Assembly: GCF_000599865.1 (NCBI RefSeq)
Contig: NZ_JHAC01000009.1
Span: forward strand, 1-49,148
Direction of reading: 5' to 3'
DNA length: 49,148 bases
Source: Deinococcus phoenicis
GTDB taxonomy: Bacteria; Deinococcota; Deinococci; Deinococcales; Deinococcaceae
Position 1 is the stretch's first letter; every line of letters starts with the position of its first letter. Positions 25,576-35,400 of the stretch are shown piece by piece. A model generated the notes under the pieces. It was not told the DNA's origin and made no database searches. It saw nothing but the letters and a program-made list of their open reading frames with translations. The position numbers and the translations under genes are program-made.

Positions 25576-26829
25576 ATGAGCGAATTCGACGTGATGCGCC
25601 GTGAGCAGGAGGCAGACGCGCCGCGCCGCCAGGAGGCGGAGGACGAGCAGCGGGGCCACTGGCCGCCGGCACCGGAGGCCAGTGGGCCGGGCAGGGACCG
25701 CCCCACGGCCCCCGGCACCACGACGCCCAGCCTGCGCCTGCGCTACCGACCCGCCGCAAATGCCCAGCACACCCTGCCCGACGACCGCGCGGCGGCGGTG
25801 ACGCGCCGGGCGCTGGAGGGGCTGGGCGGAGCCGAGGAGCGGGCCGCGCACCTGATGCCGGAGGCGGACGTGCTGAGCCGGCTGGTCAACGATGAGGCGC
25901 TGGAGTTCGCCCCGCGCGGCGATCCCGCGCCCCTGGCCGCCGAGGAGGACAGCCGCGCCCTGAGCGCCGGCGGACGCGAGGAGGGCGTGGTGAACGACGA
26001 GGGCTTTCGCCGCGAGGCCGAGCTGAAGCCCGACGACCTCGACGAGATCGCGCGCGAGCGGCAGGACCTGGTGCGGACCTTCCACGCCGAGCAGGGGCCG
26101 CAGCTGCTCGACCCCGGCGAGCTGACGCGCCTGCTGGGGACACCCCCGGCCCCGGACGCGCGGGACCCTCAGGCTGCGGGCGACCCGCAGGAAATGCGTG
26201 GGCCTGCCGCGGAGCGCCCCGCCCAGCCTGACGGAGCCGGACGCGGGCGGCAGGTGCTCGGCACCCCCGCCGGTGAGCGCGCCCTGCATCTGGTCACGCA
26301 GAGTGTCGGCGCCCACTTTCAGACCTGGCTGCGCCGCGAGGGCCACTGGCACAAGCGCAGCGAGTGGCTCAGGAAGCAGCTGGCCCGCGTCTGGGAGTAC
26401 GCGCCCGACGCGCTGAATCCGGGCACGCTGCTGTTCGCGCCCAGGGGCCGCACGCGCCTGGCCACCTATCTGCGCGCCGAGGCGGCCCCGGAACAGCTCG
26501 GGGAAGCGCGGGGTGCAGGCGCGGTGAAGCCGAAGGCGGGTGGACTGCGCGGTAGCGCGGAGGAGGCGCGTGCCCCCGGCGAGGAGGCCCAGCAGGCACG
26601 CACCCGGCAGGCCGCCGCCAGCGGCCAGTATGAGCGCCAGATCCGGGAGGCGCGGGTGCGCGCCGTGCAGGCGGTCACCCAGACCGTCAACAAGGCCTGG
26701 GCCGAGGCGCGCGACCTGAGCTGGCCGCTGAACGTCAGCAGCGACGACCTGAGCGCCTTTCTCAAGACCCCGCAGGAAGGCGCGCTCGACCGCTGGGCCG
26801 CCAGTACCCCGGAACGGAGCAGCGGGTGA
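25576..26829 (+). CDS. Hypothetical protein of the contractile injection operon
   Basis: This 417-aa protein is one I cannot assign to a family. It is charged and Ala/Arg/Glu-rich, without signal peptide or membrane segments. The first 245 residues look flexible. A more ordered block follows (about 235-305: ERALHLVTQSVGAHFQTWL, then RREGHWHKRSEWLRKQLARVW, then DALNPGTLLFAPRGR). The C-terminal 100 residues are helical (EEARAPGEEAQQARTRQAA, QAVTQTVNKAWAEARDLSW). ATG 25576 has GAGGAGG about 7 bases upstream. It lies between the giant DUF4157 gene and the PAAR gene, so it is probably a tail component or an adaptor for the tip or cargo. That role is inferred from position alone. Confidence 0.7.
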   Translation: MSEFDVMRREQEADAPRRQEAEDEQRGHWPPAPEASGPGRDRPTAPGTTTPSLRLRYRPAANAQHTLPDDRAAAVTRRALEGLGGAEERAAHLMPEADVLSRLVNDEALEFAPRGDPAPLAAEEDSRALSAGGREEGVVNDEGFRREAELKPDDLDEIARERQDLVRTFHAEQGPQLLDPGELTRLLGTPPAPDARDPQAAGDPQEMRGPAAERPAQPDGAGRGRQVLGTPAGERALHLVTQSVGAHFQTWLRREGHWHKRSEWLRKQLARVWEYAPDALNPGTLLFAPRGRTRLATYLRAEAAPEQLGEARGAGAVKPKAGGLRGSAEEARAPGEEAQQARTRQAAASGQYERQIREARVRAVQAVTQTVNKAWAEARDLSWPLNVSSDDLSAFLKTPQEGALDRWAASTPERSSG

Positions 26830-26877
26830 AGGGCCGGCCCCTTGCGCCGCTTGCCCGGCTGCGTCAGCATGGGTGTC

Positions 26878-27150
26878 ATGGCTGAGCCTGGCATTCGCGT
26901 CGGTGACCCCGGTGCCCACAGCGGCGTCGTCAGTGCCGGCGCCTCCACCGTGACCCTTGTCGGCCTGCCCGCCGCCCGCCTCGGGGACCCGCACAGCGAG
27001 CCGCCCCCGCTGGTCGCCCACGGGCCGCAGGTGATCGCCACCGGGTCCGCCACCGTGTTCATCGAGGGCTGTCCGGCCGTTCGCCAGGGCGACACGCTGG
27101 GCTGCGGCGCGGTCCTGAGCGCCACCCAGTTCACGGTCCTGATCGGCTGA
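26878..27150 (+). CDS. PAAR-domain spike tip protein
   Basis: This 90-aa protein is made of a PAAR-type repeat domain: RVGDPGAHSGVVSAGASTV, VGLPAARLGDPHS, VIATGSATVFIEGCPAVRQGD and GCGAVLSATQFTVLIG. Its length, the repeated G-x-P/G-D turns and the conserved His and Cys residues expected to bind one metal ion fit the family. PAAR proteins sharpen the tip of the tail spike and can carry effectors. I start at ATG 26878, which gives a standard N-terminus; in-frame ATG 26869 and TTG 26842 are alternatives, none with a clear ribosome binding site. No VgrG-like spike gene is present in the window to receive the tip. Confidence 0.9.
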   Translation: MAEPGIRVGDPGAHSGVVSAGASTVTLVGLPAARLGDPHSEPPPLVAHGPQVIATGSATVFIEGCPAVRQGDTLGCGAVLSATQFTVLIG

Positions 27151-27152
27151 AC

Positions 27153-28013
27153 GTGATCGGTGCCGTCCACGAAGCTCTGCGGTCCATGCTGCACCACGAC
27201 GGCAAGATTCCGGCAGAGGACATCGACATCACCTTCGCGATTCCGACCCGCGACTGGGTGGCTGCCGTCAGCCGCCCCACGGTCAACTTCTACCTCTACG
27301 ACATCAGCGAGAATGTCCGGCTGCGCGCCAACGAGTTCGAGGCGCGCCGCACCGACACGCGCGAGGTGCAGCACCTCCGGCCCCGCCGGATCGACCTGAA
27401 GTACGTCGTGAACGCCTACTTCAAGGCGCAGCTGGCCGAACTCGACGACCAGGAATGGCTGATTCTGTGGCGGGTGCTGACCACCCTGATGCGCAACAGC
27501 GACTGGCCCGAGGCGCTGCTCCCGCCCGAGGCGCGCGCCCTGCGGACCCCGCTCCAGGGTCTGGTCTGCCATCCGGAAGCCGCGCCCCGCCCCAGCGATA
27601 TCTGGAGCACGCTGGGCACCACCCCGCGCCCCGGCCTGCACTACGTCCTGACGGTGCCGCTGGACCTGAACATCGAGTTCATGCACACACTGGTCCTGGA
27701 ACAGAACGTGCGCTTCCGCGACCTGGGGACCGGCGAGGTGATGCAGACGGTCCGGCGCACCGCCTGGCGCCTGCGCGATGCGTCCGGCGCACCCGTGGCC
27801 GGCGCCGAGGTGCGGCTGCCCGACCACCCCGGCCTGAGCCTCAGCGACGAGGCCGGCGTCTTCAGCACCTCCGCACCCCACGCCGAGGTGCCGCAGCTGC
27901 TGATCCGCCGCCCGGGCCGCGCCACCTGGGACCTGGTGCCGACCCGGCCAGGGGAGACCACGGTGATCCTGGAGACGGAAGATGAGACCGCAACGCCGCC
28001 CGGTTCATCCTGA
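27153..28013 (+). CDS. DUF4255 (Pvc16/Afp16-like) tail terminator protein
   Basis: This is a 286-aa protein. The N-terminal 190 residues are a DUF4255 domain: MIGAVHEALRSML, then DIDITFAIPTRDWVAAVSRP, VNFYLYDISENVRLRANEFE, RPRRIDLKYVVNAY, LLWRVLTTLMRN-type helix and HYVLTVPLDLNIEF. In PVC and Afp particles the homologous protein caps the distal end of the tube and sheath. The last 75 residues (WRLRDASGAPVAGAEVRLPD to TVILE) form a transthyretin-like or carboxypeptidase-regulatory Ig-type domain. Part of the family carries this, and it might decorate the cap. It starts with GTG 27153, 2 bases after the PAAR stop, and is the last gene of the tail operon before an unrelated transporter gene. Confidence 0.9.
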   Translation: MIGAVHEALRSMLHHDGKIPAEDIDITFAIPTRDWVAAVSRPTVNFYLYDISENVRLRANEFEARRTDTREVQHLRPRRIDLKYVVNAYFKAQLAELDDQEWLILWRVLTTLMRNSDWPEALLPPEARALRTPLQGLVCHPEAAPRPSDIWSTLGTTPRPGLHYVLTVPLDLNIEFMHTLVLEQNVRFRDLGTGEVMQTVRRTAWRLRDASGAPVAGAEVRLPDHPGLSLSDEAGVFSTSAPHAEVPQLLIRRPGRATWDLVPTRPGETTVILETEDETATPPGSS

Positions 28014-28308
28014 AGGCTGGCTGTTCTCCCCGGCTTGCCCCTTCCCGGGCTTCTAGCGCATAAGAAGGCGGCGGCAGTCCGCAGGCGTTGGCTGAACGGA
28101 GCGCAGTGGCAGCAGGCAGGCACCTGGGTTCTCTGGCCTAGCGGCCGTCATTCTGCTCATGCTCTAGACAAGGCGGGACCGAAGGCCCGAACTCCGGGGG
28201 AAACACCGGACAGATGACTTAGAGTGAAAGGGTCATTTTTCTCAAATTCTTCTCAGCTTGCCGCAGCGCTGATCCGCCCCGGTGTGCGCCCATCCCTGGA
28301 GGTTTTCC
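28014..28308. other. Intergenic region after the tail operon
   Basis: About 295 bases separate the tail operon from the peptide-binding protein gene. I see no convincing gene and no strong T-tailed terminator. The AT-richer part at 28225-28260 probably holds the promoter of the downstream gene. Confidence 0.4.
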
Positions 28309-29880
28309 GTGAATCACGCGAGTACCGCTGTTCTGACGCTGGCCCTGCTGGCCCTGAGTACGACGGCTGGGGCCGCCACCCTCGTGTATGGCGCAGGTGG
28401 CGACCCGGTGACGCTGGAAAGTGGCAACATCAACGACACCAACTCCGCCATCGTCCAGAACCAGATCTACGACACGCTGACCCGGGTCCGTCCGGGAACG
28501 ACGACGCTGGCCCCGGGCCTGGCGACAAGCTGGACCGCCAATGCCGACCGCACCAGCTGGACCTTCAATCTGCGCCGCAACGTGAAATTTCACGACGGCA
28601 CCCCCTTCAACGCCGACGCGGTGATCTTCAACGTGAACCGCTGGTGGGACCCCGAGGCCCCCAACACCTACCGGTCGCAAAAGGCCTGGGAAAGCTGGAA
28701 ACTGGTCTTCGGCGAGCCTAAAGGCCCCCAGAGCCTGCTCAAGAGTCTGCGCAAGGACAGCGACTTTCAGGTCACGTTCCTGCTGAGCCGGCCGCTGGCC
28801 AACTTTCCGGACATGATCGGGGCCAACTTCTTCGGCATCGCCAGTCCGGCGGCCGTCAAAAAGGCCGGGGCCAACTACGGCACCCCGGCGGCGGGCGCGG
28901 TCGGAACGGGGCCTTACGTGTTCCGGTCCTGGGTGACGGGCGCGCAGGTCATGCTGGCCGCCAATCCTGCCTACTGGGGGGGCAAGGCCAAAACGGAGAC
29001 GCTGCTGATCCGGTCCATCAAGGACCCCAGTTCGCGCCTCAACGAACTCAGGGCGGGCACGCTGGACTTCGCCTGTGATCTCAACCCCGACAGCCTGAAG
29101 AGCATCCGCTCGGACAAGAACCTCACGGCAGTGCTGCGCCCCAGTTTCAATGTCGGCTTCCTGAGCCTGAACACCCGGCAGGAGCAGCTCAAAAACGTCA
29201 AGGTGCGCCAGGCCATCCGGCTGGCCCTGAACCGCAAGGCCATCGTGGATACCTTCTGGGGTGACCTGGGCATCCACGACGACAGCTTCGTGCCGCCGCC
29301 CCTCGCGTGGGCCAACAGCAAGAAGGTGGGCTTCACGGACATGAATGCCGCCGCTGCCAAGAAGCTGCTTGCGGAGGCCGGCTATCCCCAGGGCTTCACG
29401 CTGGACCTGTGGTACATGCCCGTCTCGCGCCCCTATTTCCCCACGCCCAAACCGATTGCCGAAGCGATGGCCGCCGACCTGGGCGCGGTGGGCATCAAGG
29501 TGAACCTCAAGACCGAGGACTGGGCCAAATACCTCGACGACCGCAACAAGGCGCCCGGCTTCGACATGTACATGATCGGCTGGACGGGGCAGTACGGAAC
29601 CCCGGCCAATTTCTACGACGCGTTCTATGGCCCCGGGGGCACCCGGGATTCGGGCTTCGACAACCAGCCCTTGCAGGACCTGCTGGTCAGGGCCTCCGCC
29701 GCCAAATCCAAGGGGCAGCAGACGGCGCTGTACGCCCAGGTTCACGAGCTGACCAACGCGGCCTCGGTCCGCATTCCGGTCGTCCACTCCCGCCCCCTGT
29801 GTGCAGCGCGCACGGCCCTCAGCGGCTGGGTGCCCAATCCGGCCAACAGTGAGCCGTTCAGCACGATCAGCAAGAAGTAG
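28309..29880 (+). CDS. Peptide ABC transporter substrate-binding protein (SBP_bac_5 family)
   Basis: This 523-aa secreted protein has an N-terminal signal peptide (AVLTLALLALSTTAGAATL). The family-5 solute-binding pattern follows: GGDPVTLESGNINDTNSA, QIYDTLTRV, LAPGLATSWT, WTFNLRRNVKFHDGTPFNA, GTGPYVFRSWV, VKVNLK-type core and YDAFYGPGG. It would deliver di- or oligopeptides to an ABC permease, but no permease or ATPase genes are adjacent. GTG 28309 is chosen because TGGAGG lies 6 bases upstream and the signal peptide follows; an upstream in-frame start at 28282 would disrupt it. An M14 carboxypeptidase gene begins 11 bases after the stop, suggesting a two-gene peptide uptake and digestion unit. 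Confidence 0.93.
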   Translation: MNHASTAVLTLALLALSTTAGAATLVYGAGGDPVTLESGNINDTNSAIVQNQIYDTLTRVRPGTTTLAPGLATSWTANADRTSWTFNLRRNVKFHDGTPFNADAVIFNVNRWWDPEAPNTYRSQKAWESWKLVFGEPKGPQSLLKSLRKDSDFQVTFLLSRPLANFPDMIGANFFGIASPAAVKKAGANYGTPAAGAVGTGPYVFRSWVTGAQVMLAANPAYWGGKAKTETLLIRSIKDPSSRLNELRAGTLDFACDLNPDSLKSIRSDKNLTAVLRPSFNVGFLSLNTRQEQLKNVKVRQAIRLALNRKAIVDTFWGDLGIHDDSFVPPPLAWANSKKVGFTDMNAAAAKKLLAEAGYPQGFTLDLWYMPVSRPYFPTPKPIAEAMAADLGAVGIKVNLKTEDWAKYLDDRNKAPGFDMYMIGWTGQYGTPANFYDAFYGPGGTRDSGFDNQPLQDLLVRASAAKSKGQQTALYAQVHELTNAASVRIPVVHSRPLCAARTALSGWVPNPANSEPFSTISKK

Positions 29881-29891
29881 CTTCCGGAGTC

Positions 29892-31688
29892 ATGGCGCCC
29901 GGAGCGGCAAGCGAGTGGAGCTGGCTCCCGGAACTGGAGGCGGTGCGGCGCATTCTCGCGGAGGCGCCCGCCGCGCCGGACCGGCTTGAGCTGTGGGTTT
30001 CCGAGAGTGCGGCGGCGCGTGCGGCCCTCAGTGCCGACCTGGCGCGGCAGTATCCCGGCTGTGAGGTGCGCGTCCGCTCGGCCTATAAACCGCTGGTCCA
30101 CGAGGTGGTGGAACGCTTTTTGCCCGGCTGGCGACAGGGGCCGCCCCGGGGCGTTCATCTGCGGTACCCGGTGGTTGCGGGGGAACACCCCGAACGGTTC
30201 TTGCTGGAGGCCTATCCGCTGGCGGGCTGGCTGGCCGAGTTGGGGGTGCCCTTCACCCATCAGGGCCACGCGGGCCGGCACTACGCCCTGGAGGTGGATG
30301 GCCGGACCGACATCGTTGAGGTGCCCGGCCGCCCGGCACTGGGGGCCGAAGGCCGGGTTCACCTGCGGCCCACGGGCCGCCTCGACCTGACCGTGGGGGA
30401 CGTCGTGCAGTCCCACGCCTTCCTCACGGATGCCGAACACTGCTGGGACCGCTATCTGGCGTGGCTGCGGCAGATGCCCTGGCCCCCACAGCCTCCCTTC
30501 TTCGGCACGCTGCGGATCACCGCCGAGCTGTCCGAACCCGACGACCCGCTGCCCTACGGTCTGGAACAGAGCAGCATGACCGAGGGCCTGAGCGAGGACC
30601 TGTATTTCGGCACGCTGGCGTTTTTCCAGCAGCGGGCGGGAAAAAGCCCCGGCAACCGCGAGGTGCAGGTGGGCCAGATCGTTCCGGTCGTTCGGGCATG
30701 CCGCACGGCCCCGCCGCGCCTGAGCGTAGAGCTGTTGCCCCAGGCGCAGGCCGCCGCGCTCCCCGGACACCTTCCCCCGGCGCTCGAACCCCCGTCGCTC
30801 GAGGACCTGGACCGGCCCCTGGGGAGCGCCGAGCTTCAGGCCTGCCTGGAAGGTCTGGCCCTGCCCCGGCTGCACGCCCGGAGTGTGCAGGGCAGGCCCG
30901 TGACCGGGTTCCGGCGTCCCGGACAGGGGCCGGGCGTGCTGGTGACGGCGGGCCAGCACGGCAACGAGGCGACCGGGGTCGTCGCGGCGCTGCGTGCCCT
31001 TCAGGCCCTGACCAGCCCGCTGCCACTGGGCTTCATTCCCCTGGAAAATCCGGATGGCTACGCGCTGTTCGGTAAGCTTCAGACCGTGAACCCCGGACAC
31101 ATGCATCACGCGGCCCGCTACACGGCCCTGGGCGACGATCTGGAGTTCCAGCCCCGGCCCCCTTTTTACGAGAGCGGGGTCAGGCGGAACCTGCTGCGCC
31201 AGCTCGCTCCGGTCCTGCATCTCAACCTGCACGGCTACCCGGCGCACGAGTGGACCCGGCCCTGCTCGGGCTACGTTCCCGAAGGCTTCGGGGCGTGGAC
31301 CCTGCCCAAGGGGTTCGTGCTTATCCTCCGGCATGACCCGGCCTGGGGGCGGCAGGCGCGGGAACTGGCGCGCCGGGTGGCGGAGGGCCTGGCGCGGAAT
31401 GCGGCCCTGATGGCCCTGAACCGCCGCCAGCTCAGGGTGTACGAGGGGCATACCTCCGCGCGGCCCTATCAGCTGCTGCGGGGAACCCCGGTGGTCTGGG
31501 AGGAGAAAGCCGGCCTGCCCTGTCCGCTGTGCCTGATCACGGAGTTTCCGGACGAGACGGTCACGGGTCCGACCTTCCGCCTGGGGCACGCCGCGCAGTA
31601 CGAGGTCATTCGGAGTGCGGTGCGCTGGGCCGAACACCACGTCGCCTGGTCCCGGCGGGCCGGGGAGCGCGGGCCAGGGCCGGGATAA
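29892..31688 (+). CDS. M14-family zinc carboxypeptidase-like protein
   Basis: This 598-aa protein has a C-terminal zinc carboxypeptidase domain. The metal ligands are in GQHGNEATG (His356 and Glu359), followed by PLENPDGYA and the third ligand region HLNLHGYP. A glutamate in LITEFPDET near the end is a candidate catalytic base. The first 330 residues have no domain I recognise; they contain HLRYPVVAGEHPERF and LYFGTLAFFQ and may be a substrate-recognition domain. There is no obvious signal peptide, so it probably acts in the cytoplasm on imported peptides. ATG 29892 lies 11 bases after the peptide-binding protein gene with GGAG upstream, and the pair is likely one transcript. Confidence 0.85.
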   Translation: MAPGAASEWSWLPELEAVRRILAEAPAAPDRLELWVSESAAARAALSADLARQYPGCEVRVRSAYKPLVHEVVERFLPGWRQGPPRGVHLRYPVVAGEHPERFLLEAYPLAGWLAELGVPFTHQGHAGRHYALEVDGRTDIVEVPGRPALGAEGRVHLRPTGRLDLTVGDVVQSHAFLTDAEHCWDRYLAWLRQMPWPPQPPFFGTLRITAELSEPDDPLPYGLEQSSMTEGLSEDLYFGTLAFFQQRAGKSPGNREVQVGQIVPVVRACRTAPPRLSVELLPQAQAAALPGHLPPALEPPSLEDLDRPLGSAELQACLEGLALPRLHARSVQGRPVTGFRRPGQGPGVLVTAGQHGNEATGVVAALRALQALTSPLPLGFIPLENPDGYALFGKLQTVNPGHMHHAARYTALGDDLEFQPRPPFYESGVRRNLLRQLAPVLHLNLHGYPAHEWTRPCSGYVPEGFGAWTLPKGFVLILRHDPAWGRQARELARRVAEGLARNAALMALNRRQLRVYEGHTSARPYQLLRGTPVVWEEKAGLPCPLCLITEFPDETVTGPTFRLGHAAQYEVIRSAVRWAEHHVAWSRRAGERGPGPG

Positions 31689-31707
31689 AGCATGCCCCGC
31701 TGCCCCC

Positions 31708-32328
<621 letters not shown>

Positions 32329-32350
32329 ACGGCCAGTCTACTCCTGAATC

Positions 32351-32414
32351 TACACTCTGTCACTTGACACTCTGTCACAGCTGGCGCATCCTGTGCAGAG
32401 CTGACAGGGTGTCA
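32351..32414. promoter_or_regulatory. Operator cluster with TGACA-N3-TGTCA palindromes
   Basis: Two perfect 5-3-5 inverted repeats lie at 32365-32377 (TGACACTCTGTCA) and 32402-32414 (TGACAGGGTGTCA). A degenerate third copy, TACACTCTGTCA, is at 32351-32362. The first perfect site overlaps a TTGACA that could be the -35 box of the plus-strand gene. They are the likely binding sites of the divergent TetR protein. Confidence 0.65.
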
Positions 32415-32468
32415 TGATGAGTTGGCTCACCCTGGTGCCCCATTCCACCTGCTCGTAAAGGACTCCCC

Positions 32469-35400
32469 GTGACCGACCAACCTGTCCCCACCCCCCCCGA
32501 ATCCACCCCGCCGCTGCCCCGCCGGGGCGTTCTCGCGGACTACCGCGCCCTCACGCCCAGCGAACGCCGGATCTGGCGCGCGCCCCTGATGTGGGCGGCG
32601 GCCCTCGCCATCCTCTTTATTCCGGTGCTGTACGTCAGCATCTACCTCGCCAGCGTGTGGGACCCCTACGGCAACCTCGACAAGCTGCCGGTCGCCTTCG
32701 TCAATGCCGACGTGGGCACCACCTCGCGGGGCAAGACCTACAACCTGGGCCGGGACCTCGCCCAGGAACTCCGGGACGACCCGCCCGTCAAGCTGATCGC
32801 CTATCCCAGCGAGCAGGCGGCGCAGGCGGCGGTGCGGCGCGGGGACGCCTACTTCGCCCTGACCATTCCCCGCGACTTCAGCCGCAAGGCCGTGGCGGGC
32901 AGCAGCAGCGAACACGGCCAGCTGCACCTCTACAGCGCGCAGGGCACCAGCTACTTCGCCAGCCGAGTCGGCAGCAGCGTGGCGGGCAGCATCACCGAAA
33001 AGCTCAACGAGAAGCTGGGCAGCAACCGCTGGGAGGTCGTGCAACGGTCCCTCGCCGATGTGCAGAAGGGCTTCCGCGACATCAAGGACGCCACGCGCCA
33101 GCTGGCGGACGGGGCCGGCAAACTGGAAGAGGGCAGCGGGAAGCTTCAGGCCGGAGCCGCCGAACTGGCGACCGGGGCCGGGAAAGCCGCCAGCGGCAGT
33201 GGGCAGCTGACCCAGGGGGCGCGTGACCTTTCAGCGGGCGTGGGCCGCCTGACGGGCGGGGTCACGCAGCTCTCGGGCGGCCTGAAGAAACTGGAGGCGG
33301 CGGCCCCCGGCCAGGCCCAGCTTCAGCCGCTGGCGAACGGGGCGGCGCAACTCGCGCGGGGCAGCACGCAGCTCTCGGGCGGTCTGAAACAGTTGCAGAC
33401 CGGGGCCGGGCAACTGGGCAGCGGGGCCGCCAATCTCGCCAGGGGCGCGGTGCAGGTCAATGCCGGGACCGGGCAGCTCGCCGGGCAGCTTCCCCAGCTC
33501 GCCAGCGGCCTGAAACAGCTTCAGGCCGGGGCGGGGCAGCTGGGCAGCGGGGCCGCCGACCTGGCCACCGGGGGAACGCAGCTCAAGGGGGGCGCGGGAC
33601 AGCTCGCCGCGCAGCTGCCGGCGCTCCAGCAGGGCCTCGGGCAGCTTCAGGCGGGGGCGCAGAAGCTGGCGACCGGAGCCGCCGATGCGAACGCGGGCGC
33701 CCAGAAACTGAAGACCGGGGCCGGACAGCTCGGCGGTCAGTTGCCTCAACTGGGCAGCGGCCTCGGGCAGCTCGCGGACGGCGCGGACCAGCTGGGGGCC
33801 GGGGCCGCCGGGCTGAACAAGGGCGCGGCGCAGGTGAACACGGGCGCGCAGACCCTCGCCAAGAATCTGCCCGACCTCCAGAAAGGTCTGACACAGGCCG
33901 GGGAGGGCGCGAACGCGGTGAATGCCGGGGCGCAGAAGCTGGCCCAGGGCGCGGCGCAACTCGCCGGCAGCGTCCAGAGCAATCCCCTGTTGCCCGCCCC
34001 GCTAAAACAGGGCACCCAGGAGTTGGCGACCGGCGCAGACCAGCTTCAGACCGGCACCCGGAACCTCGCGGCGGGCCTCGCGCCGCTTGAGGCGGGCAGC
34101 GCGGCGGCCAGCCAGGGCGCGCAGCAGCTCGCCGCCGGGACGGGCCGGCTGGTGGGCGGCGCGGCGCAGCTTCAGAGCGGCGCCAGCACCCTCGCGCAGA
34201 GTGCGCGCCAGGCCCAGAAAGGCGCGCAGGCCGCCGTCACCGGGGCGGGGCAGCTGGCGACCGGCGCCGGACAGCTCGCCGCCGGGACCGCCCAACTCCA
34301 GACCGGCGCGGCCCAGCTGGCCGGGAAGCTCGGTGAGGCGGCGGCGGGCAGCACGGCCGCCGTGAAGGGCGCGGCCCAGCTGGCCGCCGGGGCCGGACAG
34401 CTGGCGACTGGCGCGCAGAAGCTCCAGACCGGCGCGGCCACCCTGGCCCGGAAAACGGGTGAGGCAGCGACGGGGGCACAGAAGGCCGCTGCCGGGGCCG
34501 GGCAGCTTGCCAGCGGCACCACGCAGCTTCAGAAGGGCGCGGCGCAGCTTCAGGCCGGAGCCGCGACCCTGGCCCAGAAGACCGGCGAGGCGGCAGCGGG
34601 CGCGCAGCAACTGGCCACAGGAGCCGGGGACCTTCAGCAGGGCGTGCAGAAGGTCGTGCAGGGCAACGTGCAGCTCAAGGAGGCGCTGGGCACCATCACG
34701 GGCAAACTCCCGGCCCAGGCGGACCTCGACCGTCTACGGGGCGGCGCACAGACCCTGGCGCAGAAGAGCGGCGACCTCGCGGCGGGGGTGGGGCAGCTCC
34801 GGACCGGCGCGCAGGCGTTGACGACCGGCGCGGCCGACCTCCACACCGGCGCGGCGCAGCTCCGCAGCGGCCTCGACAAACTCAACCGGCAGGTGCCCGC
34901 GACCACCGAACAGCTCGGCGGCGACCCCGAGGGCCTGTCGGCCAGCGTGCAGGTCACCGAGCAGCACACTGCCGAGGTGCCGAACAACGGCGCGGCCTTC
35001 GCCCCGTACTTCATCACGCTGGCGCTGTGGGTGGGGGGGACCCTGACCACCTTCATCTTCCCCTATCTGCTGCTGCCCGAGAGTGGCCGCCGGACCGGCC
35101 AGCTCGCGCGGGTGCTGCGCAAATACACCGTTCCCGCCTTCTATGTGGTGGCGCAGGCCTTGATCGTGGTGTACGGGCTGCACCTGCTCGGCGTGACCTA
35201 CCTGCATCCCGGGCGGGTGGTCCTGACCGCCACGCTCGCCAGCCTGACCTTCATGATGCTGATTCTGGCCCTCAACCTGCTGCTGGGCGCGGCGGGCCGC
35301 CTGCTGGCCCTGGTGCTGCTGGTCGTGCAGCTGGCCGCGTCGGGGGGGTCCTTCCCGGTCGAGCTGTCCTCGGGCTTCTTCCGGAGCATCCACGCGGTTA

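Noticed and set aside
17486..28013. Myoprophage instead of an injection system
   Set aside because: There are no capsid, portal, terminase, lysis or replication genes, while DUF4157 and DUF4255 proteins are present.
28219..29787. Long minus-strand open frame across the peptide-binding protein gene
   Set aside because: It is the antisense shadow of a clear SBP_bac_5 gene and has no family features of its own.
33090..34900. Tandem DNA repeat or assembly artefact in the YhgE/Pip gene
   Set aside because: The repeat is at protein level (GAxxLxx) with varied codons, as usual in this family; no long identical DNA repeats were seen.
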